From NCBI RefSeq assembly GCF_008801925.2, contig NZ_CP062803.1:2356001-2420000 (forward strand): DNA of 64,000 nt, in the 5' to 3' direction. Below the pieces are notes generated by a model. That model saw only the letters and a program-made list of their open reading frames with translations. It was not told the DNA's origin and made no database searches. The DNA is from Cupriavidus basilensis (lineage in GTDB: Bacteria; Pseudomonadota; Gammaproteobacteria; Burkholderiales; Burkholderiaceae). A program made the translations under genes and the position numbers. Positions 36,478-46,182 of the stretch are shown one piece after another (position 1 is the stretch's first letter; every line of letters starts with the position of its first letter).

Positions 36478-37415
36478 GATGCCTGTCCTTGCAATTTGCC
36501 AGCGCTCGGGTTCTCCGGCGCAAAGTTCTCGTCTTCCCTGTGCTCGCGGCTGGCGCGGTACTCCACCAGCGTCTTGATGCCGAGCGTGACCAGGGCCAGC
36601 AGCGTGAGCAGCGACGCCACCGCAAAGGCGGCCGCGAAGTTGTATTCGTTGTAGAGAATCTCCACGTGCAGCGGCATGGTGTTGGTCAGGCCGCGGATAT
36701 GGCCCGACACCACCGAGACCGCGCCGAACTCGCCCATCGCCCGCGCATTGCACAGGATCACGCCGTACAGCAGGCCCCAGCGGATGTTGGGCAGCGTGAT
36801 GCGGCGAAAGGTCTGCCAGCCCGAGGCGCCCAGCACGATGGCGGCCTCTTCTTCCTCGCTGCCCTGCGCCTGCATCAGCGGGATCAACTCGCGCGCCACG
36901 AAGGGAAAGGTGACGAAGATGGTGGCCAGCACGATGCCCGGCACCGCGAACATGATCTTGATGTCGTGCGCCTCCAGCCACGGCCCCAGCCAGCCCTGCG
37001 CGCCGAACAGCAGCACGTAGACCAGCCCGGAGATCACCGGCGACACCGAGAACGGCAGGTCGATCAGCGTGGTCAGCAGGCTCTTGCCGCGGAAATCGAA
37101 CTTGGCGATGGCCCAGGACGCCGCCACGCCAAACACCACATTGAGCGGCACCGCGATGGCCGCCACCAGCAAGGTGAGCTCGATCGCGGCCACGGCATCG
37201 GGCTCCACCAGCGCATCGAAATAAGTCTGCACGCCTTTGCGCAGCGCTTCATAAAACACCGAAGCCAGCGGGATGAACAGGAACAGCGCGAGGAACAGCA
37301 CCGCGACCGCGATCAGGGTGTAGCGCACCCACGGCGCTTCACCCGTGGCATCCCGGAAACGCGTGGCGGCGGGGGCAGCACGGCCGCCCAGGCCCTTGGT
37401 AACGACGCCAGCCAT
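36474..37415 (-). CDS. cysW: Sulfate ABC transporter, permease CysW
   Basis: A 313-residue permease with six hydrophobic segments and the EAA loop [24 protein letters not shown] that contacts CysA. GAGAGCT precedes the ATG at 37415, which lies one base after the cysT stop. Its stop overlaps the cysA start. It forms the membrane channel with CysT. Confidence 0.95.
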   Translation of the reverse strand: MAGVVTKGLGGRAAPAATRFRDATGEAPWVRYTLIAVAVLFLALFLFIPLASVFYEALRKGVQTYFDALVEPDAVAAIELTLLVAAIAVPLNVVFGVAASWAIAKFDFRGKSLLTTLIDLPFSVSPVISGLVYVLLFGAQGWLGPWLEAHDIKIMFAVPGIVLATIFVTFPFVARELIPLMQAQGSEEEEAAIVLGASGWQTFRRITLPNIRWGLLYGVILCNARAMGEFGAVSVVSGHIRGLTNTMPLHVEILYNEYNFAAAFAVASLLTLLALVTLGIKTLVEYRASREHREDENFAPENPSAGKLQGQAS

Positions 37416-37416
37416 T

Positions 37417-38361
37417 TCAGCTCTCCTTGTCCGGCGAGACGGACGCACGCACTGCCTGGTGGTGACGGCGCGTCCACGCTTGCAGCAGGTTGATCAGCAG
37501 CAGCAGCGCGAAGGAGATCACCAGCATCACCACCGCCACCGCGGTTGCGCCCGCGTAGTCGTATTGCTCCAGCTTGGAATAGATCATCAGCGGCGCGATC
37601 TCGGAGACCATCGGCATGTTGCCGGAAATGAAAACCACCGAGCCGTACTCGCCGGTGCCTCGTGCGAACGACAGCGCAAACCCGGTCAGCAGCGCCGGCA
37701 GGATGGTGGGCAGGATCACGCGAACAAAGGTCTGCAAGCGCGTGGCGCCCAGGCTGGCCGCGGCTTCTTCCAGCTCCTGCTCCGCGTCTTCGAGCACCGG
37801 CTGCACCGTGCGCACCACGAACGGCAGCCCGATGAAGGTCAGCGCCACCACCACGCCCAGCGGGGTGAAGGCCACCTTGATGCCCAGCGGCTCCAGGTAG
37901 CGGCCGATCCAGCCGTTGCCGGCGAACAGCGCGGTCAGCGCGATGCCGGCCACCGCGGTGGGCAGGGCAAAGGGCAGATCGACCAGCGCGTCGACCAGGC
38001 GCTTGCCGGGAAAGCGGTAGCGCACCAGCACCCAGGCCACGATCAGCCCGAACACCGTGTTCACGATGGCGGCGATCAGCGAGGCGCCGAAGCTCAGTTG
38101 CAAGGAGGCGACCACCCGGGGCGAGCTCACCGCGGCCCAGAAGGCCTCCCAGGTCATGGTGAAGGTCTTGAGGAAGGTGGCCGACAGCGGGATCAGGACG
38201 ATCAGCGTCAGGTAGAACAGCGTGAAGCCCAGAGAGAGGCCAAAGCCTGGCAGCACGGTAAAGCGCTGCTTGCCTGGCTTGGGCGGCGCGCTGTTGCGCG
38301 CTTGGGGGGCATCCGGCCTCGCCGGGGGCGGATTGTCCGCCAGGGAAATCGAGGGTGGCAT
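37417..38361 (-). CDS. cysT: Sulfate ABC transporter, permease CysT
   Basis: A 314-residue permease with a Pro-rich cytoplasmic N-terminus (about 1-30), six membrane helices and the EAA loop [41 protein letters not shown] is characteristic of CysT (CysU). It is the first gene of the cysTWA-cysB operon. The 190-bp gap upstream holds an AT-rich segment (about 38490-38570) that probably carries the CysB-responsive promoter. Confidence 0.95.
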   Translation of the reverse strand: MPPSISLADNPPPARPDAPQARNSAPPKPGKQRFTVLPGFGLSLGFTLFYLTLIVLIPLSATFLKTFTMTWEAFWAAVSSPRVVASLQLSFGASLIAAIVNTVFGLIVAWVLVRYRFPGKRLVDALVDLPFALPTAVAGIALTALFAGNGWIGRYLEPLGIKVAFTPLGVVVALTFIGLPFVVRTVQPVLEDAEQELEEAAASLGATRLQTFVRVILPTILPALLTGFALSFARGTGEYGSVVFISGNMPMVSEIAPLMIYSKLEQYDYAGATAVAVVMLVISFALLLLINLLQAWTRRHHQAVRASVSPDKES

Positions 38362-38551
38362 GTTGTCTCGTCTGTGCCGTCAGTGTCGTATCCGCCTCCG
38401 GAGCATGGATTCCAAGCGGGATTCGCCGGAAACCGAAGCAGCGGGGGCGGCTTCTTTATGACGCCGGCGCATAACACACCGGCCTACGAGACAAATTCTG
38501 CAGATACCGCCTTATAAACAGAACGAATCTTTACGTATGTTCTTAGGCGTT
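38362..38551 (-). promoter_or_regulatory. Promoter region of cysTWAB
   Basis: A 190-bp gap between the serine hydrolase stop and cysT. Positions about 38490-38570 are AT-rich (ATACCGCCTTATAAACAGAACG, then TTTTAGATATAAGGG), fitting a CysB-dependent promoter. No binding site can be defined with certainty. Confidence 0.45.
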
Positions 38552-39262
38552 TTAGATATAAGGGAACGTGGACGACACTTCCAGCCCGCCTTCCCAAGGC
38601 CCGGTGCGGTCGCCGGACGGGCCGGCGCTGCCGTCCGCCTCGATCCGCTGGATCAAGGTATCGAGCAAGGCGAGCCCCTCGGGCCACTGGTCAAGCCCGG
38701 AATCGGCGTTAATGTGACCCAGCATGCCCGCATCGTGAAGCTCGCTGCCCCACAGCGTGCCCCAGCTGAACGCGGTGCGCTGCTGCATCCAGGGATCGTT
38801 GCGGCTGGCCACCAGGATGGTGGGAAACGGCAGCCGGTACGCGGGCAGCAGCCCGGCCACGCCAAACTTGTCGGGGTCTGCCGGCGCCACCAGCACCGCG
38901 CCCGCGATGCCCTCGGGGTCGAGCGCTGCCTGGCGCAAGGTGGCCAGGCAGCCAAAGCTGTGCGCCACCAGGATGGCCCCGCGCGGGGCCACGCGCTGCG
39001 CCCGCATGATGCTCTCCGACACGCGCTCGGCCCACAGCGGCAGGCTCGGGCGCGACCAGTCGTGCTGCTCCACGCGCTGCCAGTCCGGGAAGCGCTGCTC
39101 CCAACGGCTTTGCCAGTGGCCCGGGCCACTGCCATGCAACCCCGGCACCGTCAGGATCTGCAAGCCCTTGGGCACCTTCAACCGTACGTCGGCGGGTCGC
39201 GCGCTTGCGCCCGCCTGGCCGCCGCGCTGCTCCCGCGCGGCAGGCCTCTTCGTCTGCGTCAT
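38552..39262 (-). CDS. RBBP9/YdeN-like serine hydrolase
   Basis: A 236-residue alpha/beta hydrolase of the RBBP9 family. LTVPGLHGSGPGHWQSRWE is the family's opening motif and VAHSFGC holds the Ser nucleophile. AFSWGTLWGSELHDAGMLGHINADSG supplies the catalytic His region. CCAAGGAG precedes the ATG at 39262, which overlaps the stop of the EAL-like gene. Homologues are often found beside sulfur-assimilation genes, but the substrate is unknown. Confidence 0.9.
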   Translation of the reverse strand: MTQTKRPAAREQRGGQAGASARPADVRLKVPKGLQILTVPGLHGSGPGHWQSRWEQRFPDWQRVEQHDWSRPSLPLWAERVSESIMRAQRVAPRGAILVAHSFGCLATLRQAALDPEGIAGAVLVAPADPDKFGVAGLLPAYRLPFPTILVASRNDPWMQQRTAFSWGTLWGSELHDAGMLGHINADSGLDQWPEGLALLDTLIQRIEADGSAGPSGDRTGPWEGGLEVSSTFPYI

Positions 39263-40161
39263 ATCGGCTCCTTGGTCAACGCCATCGGGACGCCGCCGGA
39301 TGCGCTCCGGGGCACCCCGCCCTTGAACTCCTGAATGCCAGCCTCGCCGGACACTGCATGCAGGTGGCGCGCGCTCACCGCCGCGCCGGTGAAGCTGCCC
39401 TGCCCCAGCACGATGCCAGCGGCCTGCAGCCGCTCGGCGTTCTCGGCGTTCTCCAGCCGGCGCCCGATCAGCGTCACGCCGGCGCTGTCGGCGCTGGCCT
39501 GCAGCCCCGCCAGCTGGCGGTCGGTCCAATTGCGGCGCATGTCCAGCTTGAGCCAGTCGGGCAACGCGTGCGCCATCAGCGCGCCGGCTTCCGCCGGGTC
39601 CGATGCCTGCAGGCTCACCGCAAAGCCGTTGCGGCGGTAGTTGCCCACCACGTGCAGCAGCAGCGGCAGATCGTCGTTGGCGCTGGCCGGCACCTGGATC
39701 ACGAAGCGGTCCAGCGGCAGGCCGAGCGACTGCAGCGCGCGCCGGAAGGCCGCGCCGTGATCGTCGGCCACGGCGGCCAGCAACCGGTTGTGCACGTTGA
39801 GCACCAGCTTGCGATCGCCATCGGCCGCGAAATAATTGATGGCATGCACCAGGCGCGAGAGCCGGTCAAGCGAGACCAGCGAGGCATCGTCCGCCGCCAT
39901 CGCGAACAGCTTCCATGCGGTCAGGCCGACGCCGTCGCCGGCGTAGGTGCGCAGCGTGCCTTCGTGCGCCACCACGTCGCGGCTGGACAGGGTGATGAGC
40001 GGCTCGAACGCGCTCGTCAGCGAGCAGTTATAGAACTGGCCCTGCACCTGCCCGCGCTCGTCTCGCCACAGCTGGCGATCGTTCTGCGGGCGGCGCGGCA
40101 GCCCTTCCAGGTAGTGAGTGAGCGCCGTCGGTGCCGCGCCTGCTTCGTTCGCGCTTGCCAT
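39259..40161 (-). CDS. Degenerate EAL-domain protein
   Basis: A 300-residue protein with the EAL fold but without catalytic residues. The signature Glu-Ala-Leu is EGT (VVAHEGTLR), the second metal-binding motif is FVIQVPAS in place of an EITE-type motif, and the DDFG loop reads VSLQAS. NVHN and LKLDM survive in weakened form, and the C-terminal QG motif is intact (GQGSFTG). It cannot be a normal c-di-GMP phosphodiesterase and might bind the nucleotide or act only by protein contact. AAAGGAAA precedes the ATG at 40161, which overlaps the end of the TOBE gene region closely. It sits between the ssu and cys genes. Confidence 0.85.
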   Translation of the reverse strand: MASANEAGAAPTALTHYLEGLPRRPQNDRQLWRDERGQVQGQFYNCSLTSAFEPLITLSSRDVVAHEGTLRTYAGDGVGLTAWKLFAMAADDASLVSLDRLSRLVHAINYFAADGDRKLVLNVHNRLLAAVADDHGAAFRRALQSLGLPLDRFVIQVPASANDDLPLLLHVVGNYRRNGFAVSLQASDPAEAGALMAHALPDWLKLDMRRNWTDRQLAGLQASADSAGVTLIGRRLENAENAERLQAAGIVLGQGSFTGAAVSARHLHAVSGEAGIQEFKGGVPRSASGGVPMALTKEPI

Positions 40162-40202
40162 TGCGATTTCCTTTGCGTTGCGCTTGCGCCTCGGGCGAGG
40201 CT

Positions 40203-40418
40203 TCAAAGCTTGGCCAGGGATACCTCGGTAGCCTTGACCAGGGCAACGACTTCGCTGCCAATGGTAAGGCCGAGATCCTTGACCGAGCGGGTGGTGATGA
40301 CCGAGGTGACGATGCCGGCCGGCGTCTCGACGTCGACCTCCGAGACCACAGGGCCTTCGATGATGGCGGCAACCTTGCCGCGGAACTGGTTACGTACGTT
40401 GATCGCCTGAATGCTCAT
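40203..40418 (-). CDS. Molbindin-type TOBE-domain protein
   Basis: A 71-residue single TOBE domain (SIQAINVRNQFRGKVAAI, VTSVITTRSVKDLGL, VVALVKATEVSLAKL), the size of molbindins that store molybdate or related oxyanions. AAAGGAACTTC lies just before the ATG at 40418. It is in the sulfonate operon, where it could buffer an oxyanion such as molybdate that competes with sulfate uptake; that is an inference. Confidence 0.9.
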   Translation of the reverse strand: MSIQAINVRNQFRGKVAAIIEGPVVSEVDVETPAGIVTSVITTRSVKDLGLTIGSEVVALVKATEVSLAKL

Positions 40419-40632
40419 GATAGAAGTTCCTTTGCGTGAGTGAAAATGAGAAATGCGTAAAACTTTGGTTCAGCGGATGGCGCCCGCGCGGGTGAGTGAC
40501 GTTGCCCGCTCACCCATGGCTGCCACCGCTTGCGCGGGTTGCGCCGGCTTCGCTCGAGGCTGGCCGCGCGGCCTTTGTTTCATACTTGTCTGCTGCTTCC
40601 CTGGCGTGCCTGCCTGCGCCGTTGCTTGCGTC
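40419..40632. other. Gap between ssuB and the TOBE gene
   Basis: A 214-bp gap on the minus-strand operon. No hairpin followed by a T-tract and no credible promoter is seen, so read-through from ssuB is possible. Confidence 0.3.
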
Positions 40633-41508
40633 CTAGATTGCCCAGCGCACTGAATCGAACGTGCGCGCCACCGACCAGTCCACTGCGGGCAACAATGCTT
40701 GCCCGTGCTGGCCCTCATCGACAGCCGGCGTGCCCTCACGCCGCATCACCCGGCGCAGCACCGCGTCCTCCAGTTGTGCGAACACCGCCGAGCCGCGCTG
40801 GCGCGGACGCGGCAGCGCCACCCTCTGGTCCAGCGCGATGCGGCCGTCTTCGATCAGCACCACGCGGTCGGCCAGCGCTACCGCTTCCGATACATCGTGG
40901 GTGACCAGCAGCGCCGTGAAGCCCAGGCGCTGCCACAAGGCTTCGATCAAGCCCTGCATCTCGATGCGGGTCAGCGCATCCAGCGCGCCCAGCGGCTCGT
41001 CCAGCAGCAGCAAGCGCGGGTGATGCACCAGCGCGCGTGCCAGTGCCACACGCTGGCGCTGCCCGCCCGACAGGCGCGCCGGCCACTCGCCCGCGCGCTC
41101 GGCCAGGCCGACCTGGCCCAGCACCCTGGCCGCATCGGCCAGCCGCGCGCGCGGCAGCCCCAGCGCCACGTTGTCCAGCACCGTCTTCCACGGCAGCAGG
41201 CGAGCGTCCTGGAACATCACCCGGACCGCCTCGCGCTCTTTGTTGCCAGGCGCGCCGTCCAGCGTCACGCCACCGCCGTCGCTGTCTTCCAGGCCGCCCA
41301 CCAGCCGCAGCAAGGTGCTCTTGCCGCAACCGCTGCGGCCCACGATGGCGAGGAACTCGCCGGGCGCGGCCTGCAGGTCGATGCCGTGCAGCACCTCGCG
41401 CCCGCCGTAGCGCTTGACCACCTGCTGCACGCGCAGCGCGAGGCCTTTGCCATCTTGGCCGGCAGGCACATCGGCCAGCGCGGCGTGCTCGATCGGGTTG
41501 CTTTGCAT
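40633..41508 (-). CDS. ssuB: Aliphatic sulfonate ABC transporter, ATP-binding protein
   Basis: A 291-residue ATPase: Walker [10 protein letters not shown], signature [15 protein letters not shown], Walker [13 protein letters not shown] and switch His in VTHDVSEAV. The segment [17 protein letters not shown] is typical of the SsuB/TauB group. AAGGAGAACC precedes the ATG at 41508. The permease gene is 26 bp upstream. The C-terminal 35 residues extend beyond the family core. Confidence 0.94.
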   Translation of the reverse strand: MQSNPIEHAALADVPAGQDGKGLALRVQQVVKRYGGREVLHGIDLQAAPGEFLAIVGRSGCGKSTLLRLVGGLEDSDGGGVTLDGAPGNKEREAVRVMFQDARLLPWKTVLDNVALGLPRARLADAARVLGQVGLAERAGEWPARLSGGQRQRVALARALVHHPRLLLLDEPLGALDALTRIEMQGLIEALWQRLGFTALLVTHDVSEAVALADRVVLIEDGRIALDQRVALPRPRQRGSAVFAQLEDAVLRRVMRREGTPAVDEGQHGQALLPAVDWSVARTFDSVRWAI

Positions 41509-41534
41509 ATCGGGTTCTCCTTGGCCGGGGGCGC

Positions 41535-42344
41535 TCAGTGCGCCTGGTAACCGGGGTGCCAGCGCAGCCAGAAGCGCTCCAGCCCGCGTGACAGCAGATC
41601 CGCCAGCTTGCCCAGCAGCGCGTAGAGCAGGATGCCCACCAGCACTACGTCGGTCTGCAGGAACTCGCGCGCATTCATGGTCATGTAGCCGATGCCCGAC
41701 TGCGCCGAGATGGTCTCGGCCACGATCAGGATCACCCACATCAGGCCGAGCGAGAAACGCACGCCGACCAGGATGTTGGGCAAGGCGCCCGGCAGGATCA
41801 CCTCGCGGTAGAGGCGCCAGCCCGACAGGCCGTAGCTCTTCGCCATCTCGATCAGCCCGGGGTCCACCGCGCGGATGCCGTGGTACGTGTTCAGGTAGAT
41901 CGGGAAAAACACGCCCAGCGAAACCAGGAACAGCTTGGCGGTCTCGTCGATGCCGAACCACAGGATCACCAGCGGGATCAGCGCCAGCGGCGGAATGTTG
42001 CGCACCATCTGCAAGGTGCTGTCAAGCAGGGTCGCGGCCGGCCGGAAGGTGCCCGTCAGCAGGCCCAGCGCCAGCCCGAAGCCGCCGCCGATGGTGAAAC
42101 CGAGCACGGCGCGCCAGGTACTGACCCACACGTGGCGCCACAGCTCGCCGGTCACGGACAGGCCCCAGGCGGCCTTCACCACGTCGAGCGGTGCCGGCAG
42201 GATGCGGTTGGACAGCCAGCCCAGCTGCGAGGCCAGTTGCCACGCCGCCACCAGCAGCACCGGCACGATCCAGGGTGCGGCCGAGCGAGCGACATGGCGC
42301 AGCCAGTCAGGGTTGCGCGCGGGCAGGGTCAAGGGAGCGGACAT
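41535..42344 (-). CDS. ssuC: Aliphatic sulfonate ABC transporter, permease
   Basis: A 269-residue permease with about six membrane helices and the EAA loop [38 protein letters not shown] and [14 protein letters not shown] are SsuC-like. A strong AGGAGG site lies before the ATG at 42344, ten bases after the ssuD stop. No periplasmic SsuA gene is found next to it. Confidence 0.94.
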   Translation of the reverse strand: MSAPLTLPARNPDWLRHVARSAAPWIVPVLLVAAWQLASQLGWLSNRILPAPLDVVKAAWGLSVTGELWRHVWVSTWRAVLGFTIGGGFGLALGLLTGTFRPAATLLDSTLQMVRNIPPLALIPLVILWFGIDETAKLFLVSLGVFFPIYLNTYHGIRAVDPGLIEMAKSYGLSGWRLYREVILPGALPNILVGVRFSLGLMWVILIVAETISAQSGIGYMTMNAREFLQTDVVLVGILLYALLGKLADLLSRGLERFWLRWHPGYQAH

Positions 42345-42353
42345 GGTTGCCTC

Positions 42354-43517
42354 CTAAGCGCGCGCCGCGCGCGGCACGATGCCGGTTGCCATGATTTCTC
42401 CGAACGGGCCGGAAAGCGCCTTGCCCTGCAGCTTGTCGCGCACCGAGCGCGGCAGCAGCGGAAAGACCAGTTCGGCGAAGCGATAGGCTTCTTCCAGATG
42501 CGGGTAGCCGGACAGCACGAAGGTATCGATGCCCAGCGCCGCGTATTCGTTGATGCGTGCCGCCACGATGTGCGGGTCGCCCACCAGCGCCGTGCCCGCG
42601 CCGCTGCGCACCAGGCCCACGCCGGCCCACAGGTTGGGGCTGATCTCCAGCTCCGCGCGGCTGCGTGCGCCGCCGCCGGCATGCAGCGCTGCCATGCGGC
42701 GCTGCCCTTCGGAATCCATCTTGCCGATCACCGCCTGCGCGCGCGCCACCGTCGCATCGTCGAGCTTGCTGATCAACCGGTCGGCCGCGGCCCATGCCTC
42801 GTCCTCGGTCTCGCGCACGATCACGTGCAGGCGGATGCCGAACTTCACGCTACGCCCATGGCGCGCCGCGCGCTGGCGCACGTCGGCGAGTTTCCTGGCG
42901 ACCTCCGCCGGCGGCTCGCCCCAGGTCAGGTAGGTATCTACCTGCTCGGCCGCGAGCTCATGCGCGGCGGCCGAGGAGCCACCAAAGTACACCGGCGGAT
43001 GCGGGCGCTGCAGCGGCGGGAACAACACCTTAGCGCCCTTGACCTTGAGATGCTTGCCTTCATAGTCGAGTTCGGCGCTTTCATGGCTGGCGGCCAACAC
43101 CTCACGCCAGATACGGATGAACTCGGCCGAGGCTTCGTAGCGCTCGGCATGGTCCAGGAACAGGCCATCGCCCTCCAGCTCTGACACATCGCCGCCCGTC
43201 ACCAGGTTCACCAGCAGGCGTCCGCCCGAGAGGCGGTCGAATGTCGCCGCCATGCGCGCGGCCAGCGTGGGCGCCATCAGCCCGGGGCGCACCGCCACCA
43301 GGAAGCGCAGCCGGGAGGTGACCGCGGCCAGCGTGGAGGCCACCACCCACGGATCCTCGCAGGAGCGGCCGGTGGGAATCAGCACGCCTTCGTAGCCAAG
43401 CGTATCGGCCGCGGTAGCGATCTGCTTCAAGTAATCGATATTGACCTCGCGCGCCCCTTCGGAGGTGCCGAGGTAGCGGCTATCGCCGTGCGTGGGGATA
43501 AACCAGAAGACCTGCAT
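42354..43517 (-). CDS. ssuD: FMNH2-dependent alkanesulfonate monooxygenase
   Basis: A 387-residue luciferase-fold enzyme that cleaves alkanesulfonates to aldehyde and sulfite. [35 protein letters not shown] and [15 protein letters not shown] are family hallmarks, and the length is normal. It needs a flavin reductase (SsuE-type) that is not in the window. It is placed upstream of ssuC and ssuB in one transcription direction. Confidence 0.96.
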   Translation of the reverse strand: MQVFWFIPTHGDSRYLGTSEGAREVNIDYLKQIATAADTLGYEGVLIPTGRSCEDPWVVASTLAAVTSRLRFLVAVRPGLMAPTLAARMAATFDRLSGGRLLVNLVTGGDVSELEGDGLFLDHAERYEASAEFIRIWREVLAASHESAELDYEGKHLKVKGAKVLFPPLQRPHPPVYFGGSSAAAHELAAEQVDTYLTWGEPPAEVARKLADVRQRAARHGRSVKFGIRLHVIVRETEDEAWAAADRLISKLDDATVARAQAVIGKMDSEGQRRMAALHAGGGARSRAELEISPNLWAGVGLVRSGAGTALVGDPHIVAARINEYAALGIDTFVLSGYPHLEEAYRFAELVFPLLPRSVRDKLQGKALSGPFGEIMATGIVPRAARA

Positions 43518-43529
43518 GTCCGTGCCTCT

Positions 43530-43739
43530 TCAGCTCTGTTTGTGGATCGTGGCCGTCCGGCCCTCGCCTGCCGCATCCAGGCCGATCACCAGCAACGCAG
43601 CGCCCAATGCGCCGGTGACTAGCGCCACCAGCAGTACATGCTTGGCAGGGCGCGGCGGGGCGCCGGCCCGGATCGGTGTCGGCATCGAAATAGGGATAGA
43701 GATAGAAATCGGGATAGGAAGCGGGGACAAGGCACGCAA
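43530..43739 (-). CDS. Small single-helix membrane protein
   Basis: A 69-residue ORF with an alternating Pro-Ile-Ser-Ile start (PIPISISIPISMPTPI) and one hydrophobic helix (HVLLVALVTGALGAALLVIGL). It occupies the gap between sbp and ssuD. The start is uncertain: the ATG at 43685 would skip the low-complexity part. The family is not recognised; genuine expression is plausible but unproven. Confidence 0.45.
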   Translation of the reverse strand: MRALSPLPIPISISIPISMPTPIRAGAPPRPAKHVLLVALVTGALGAALLVIGLDAAGEGRTATIHKQS

Positions 43740-43772
43740 GCCGGCGGGCGCCCGCCCGCCGCCGGCTACGTC

Positions 43773-44780
43773 TTACTTCTTGCCAGGCTGGTAGACCTGG
43801 TCGAACGAGCCACCGTCGGCGAAGTGCGCCTTCTGCGCTTTCTGCCAGCCGCCAAAGGCCTCATCGATGGTGAACAGCTTGACCTTGGGGAAGTTGCTCG
43901 CATATTTGGCCGCAATCTTCTCCGAGATCGGGCGGTAGTAATTCTTGGCCGCGATTTCCTGGCCCTCGTCGGTGTACAGGAACTGCAGGTAGGCCTCGGC
44001 CACCTTGCGCGTGCCCTTCTTGTCCACCACCTTGTCCACCACTGCCACCGGCGGCTCGGCCAGGATGGAGATCGACGGCGCGACAATGTCGAACTTGTCC
44101 GGGCCCAGTTCCTTGATCGCCAGGATGGCCTCGTTTTCCCAGGCAATCAGCACATCGCCCAGGCCGCGCTCGACAAAGGTGGTGGTGGCGCCGCGGGCGC
44201 CGGAATCCAGCACCGGCACGTTCTTCAGCAACTGGCCGACGAACTCCTTGGCCTTTTGCTCGTTGCCGCCCGGCTGGCGCAGTGCGTAGCCCCAGGCCGC
44301 CAGGTAGTTCCAGCGCGCGCCGCCCGAGGTCTTCGGGTTAGGCGTGATCACCTGCACGCCCGGCTTGACCAGGTCGTTCCAGTCCTTGATGCCCTTGGGG
44401 TTGCCCTTGCGCACCAGGAACACGATGGTCGAGGTATAGGGCGACGCATTGTGCGGCAGGCGCTTTTGCCAGTCCGGCTTAAGCAAGCCCTTCTCGGCGA
44501 TGGCGTCGATGTCATAGCCCAGCGCCAGTGTGACCACATCCGCATCCAGCCCATCGATCACCGAACGCGCCTGCTTGCCGGAGCCGCCATGCGACTGGCG
44601 GATGGTCAGCGTGTCGCCGCCCTTGGCCTTCCAAGCCTTGGCGAAGGCGGCATTCACGTCCACATACAGCTCCCGCGTGGGATCGTACGAAACGTTCAGG
44701 AGGGCGGTGTTGGCCCAGGCGGTCTGGGTGGAACCGATGACGGCCAGTGCCGCGAGTCCGATGGCCAGCTTGCGAATCAT
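43773..44780 (-). CDS. sbp: Periplasmic sulfate-binding protein
   Basis: A 335-residue binding protein with a signal peptide ([23 protein letters not shown]). Sulfate-binding signatures include [38 protein letters not shown] and [25 protein letters not shown] precedes the ATG at 44780. It should deliver sulfate to CysTWA, yet it is encoded at the head of the ssu gene group about 6 kb away from cysT. Confidence 0.95.
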   Translation of the reverse strand: MIRKLAIGLAALAVIGSTQTAWANTALLNVSYDPTRELYVDVNAAFAKAWKAKGGDTLTIRQSHGGSGKQARSVIDGLDADVVTLALGYDIDAIAEKGLLKPDWQKRLPHNASPYTSTIVFLVRKGNPKGIKDWNDLVKPGVQVITPNPKTSGGARWNYLAAWGYALRQPGGNEQKAKEFVGQLLKNVPVLDSGARGATTTFVERGLGDVLIAWENEAILAIKELGPDKFDIVAPSISILAEPPVAVVDKVVDKKGTRKVAEAYLQFLYTDEGQEIAAKNYYRPISEKIAAKYASNFPKVKLFTIDEAFGGWQKAQKAHFADGGSFDQVYQPGKK

Positions 44781-45021
44781 GTGTCTTGCTCCCGTATTCT
44801 CGTCGTGAAATGGCGCATGCGCGCCGCGTTTCATGGCCTTCCTTGTGTGGGAAGGCTTGCGTCAGGGATGAAGACTACCGAAGGGCCTATCTGAAAGGAA
44901 CGAATGGTTTCGCCGATCCTTGCACGTTTTCCGCATAAGATTCGACGGAAATATGAACATGCCGCAGCAGGTGGGAGACAGGATCGCTGTGCCGAGAACC
45001 TTGCGCGCCCCACCCTTGCCG
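44781..45021 (-). promoter_or_regulatory. Promoter region of the sbp-ssu group
   Basis: A 241-bp gap upstream of sbp. Segments around 44880-44960 (CTGAAAGGAACGAATGG, CCGCATAAGATTCGACGG) may carry the promoter and a CysB site, but nothing definite can be read. Confidence 0.35.
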
Positions 45022-45984
45022 TCAGCGGCCTGCGCCGTTGACGCGGGCCGGCCACTGCCCACCGGCGATCAGCGCGCGAACCGTTTCCATCAGCAGATCC
45101 AGCACCGCAGAGACCGCGATCGACAGTGGCATGGTGGCAGAGCGGCATAGATAGACCGGGCGCGACATGCTCGGATGGGTGATCCGCGCCGCGGACAGCA
45201 AGCCATTGTGCAACTCCTCGCAAACCGATGCGTAGGAGAGGATCGTGCACCCCACGCCTGCCGCGGCGAGATTGATGAGTTGCGGTATGGCATTCACCTC
45301 CGCCAGCACGCAGAGTGCGACCTGGTGAGCGCGCAGATACCCATCGATCAGCGCGCGCAGGCCATGCTCGCCAGCGGGCAGGATCATGGGGAAGCGCTCC
45401 AGGTCCTTGAACCGCACCGTCTTCGTCAGATCGGCTCCGCTCTTGCTGGCATCGGCGAACTGCCCCGGGGGCGCCAGCAAGACAAGATCCTCATCGACCA
45501 CGTGCTCGAACAGCAGGCCGGAGCCAGCGTCCGCCTGGAAGGTCAGGCCAATATCGACGCGCCCGCTCAGCAGATGGTCCGGGATGTAACCCGTGCTGAG
45601 CTCGACCACCTGCAACTGGACCTTGGGCCAGCGCCGGATGGCTTCACGCACCAGCGGCACGGTCAGGATCTTTGCCATGGATTGCGGCAGGCCGATCGCG
45701 ACCCTGCCCGCGGGATCGGTTACCAGGTCACGCACGTCCTCGCAGGCGACGTCGAGTCGCTTGAGGATATCCCTGGCGTGGCTCTCGAACCTCAGCCCGG
45801 CGGCAGTCAGGACGACGCCCTTGTGGCTGCGCATGAAGAGGGCCACGCCAAGATCCTGCTCGATGTGCTTGATCTGGAGACTCAGCGCCGGTTGCGCGAG
45901 ATGCATGTTCTCCGCGGCCCGGGAGATCGATCCCGCCGACACTACCGCCAGAAAGCATCTGAGTCCACGTACATCGATCGACAT
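45022..45984 (-). CDS. LysR-family regulator, NAC-like
   Basis: A 320-residue regulator. The HTH begins MSIDVRGLRCFLAVVSAGSISRAAENMHLAQPALSLQIKHIEQ, the pattern of the NAC-like subgroup, and the ligand domain covers about 90-300. The ATG at 45984 is chosen because it starts right before the HTH. It is divergent from the Bug receptor at 46183 and probably controls that catabolic unit. Confidence 0.9.
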   Translation of the reverse strand: MSIDVRGLRCFLAVVSAGSISRAAENMHLAQPALSLQIKHIEQDLGVALFMRSHKGVVLTAAGLRFESHARDILKRLDVACEDVRDLVTDPAGRVAIGLPQSMAKILTVPLVREAIRRWPKVQLQVVELSTGYIPDHLLSGRVDIGLTFQADAGSGLLFEHVVDEDLVLLAPPGQFADASKSGADLTKTVRFKDLERFPMILPAGEHGLRALIDGYLRAHQVALCVLAEVNAIPQLINLAAAGVGCTILSYASVCEELHNGLLSAARITHPSMSRPVYLCRSATMPLSIAVSAVLDLLMETVRALIAGGQWPARVNGAGR

Positions 45985-46182
45985 AAGCAAGTCTGCGCAA
46001 GTGACACCACAGGGCCTGCCGGGGCGGCGGCACGATGGCAGCAAGGTCCGGCCGGGTATAGCATAAAAATATACTACATATCAAAAATCTATCTTGGACA
46101 TATAGCGGCACCGAAGCCCATAGTGATGCCAGCTTCCGCGCAACGCACGCGGATGCCAACACAGATAATCCACGGAGACTCA
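45985..46182. promoter_or_regulatory. Divergent promoter region, LysR / Bug receptor unit
   Basis: A 198-bp gap with a short AT-rich core at about 46062-46100 (ATAAAAATATACTACATATCAAAAATC), containing TATAC-like boxes. It is the expected site for binding by the divergent LysR regulator. Confidence 0.5.

Noticed and set aside
39295..40161. Active c-di-GMP phosphodiesterase
   Set aside because: The EAL signature and metal-binding residues are missing, so it is called degenerate.
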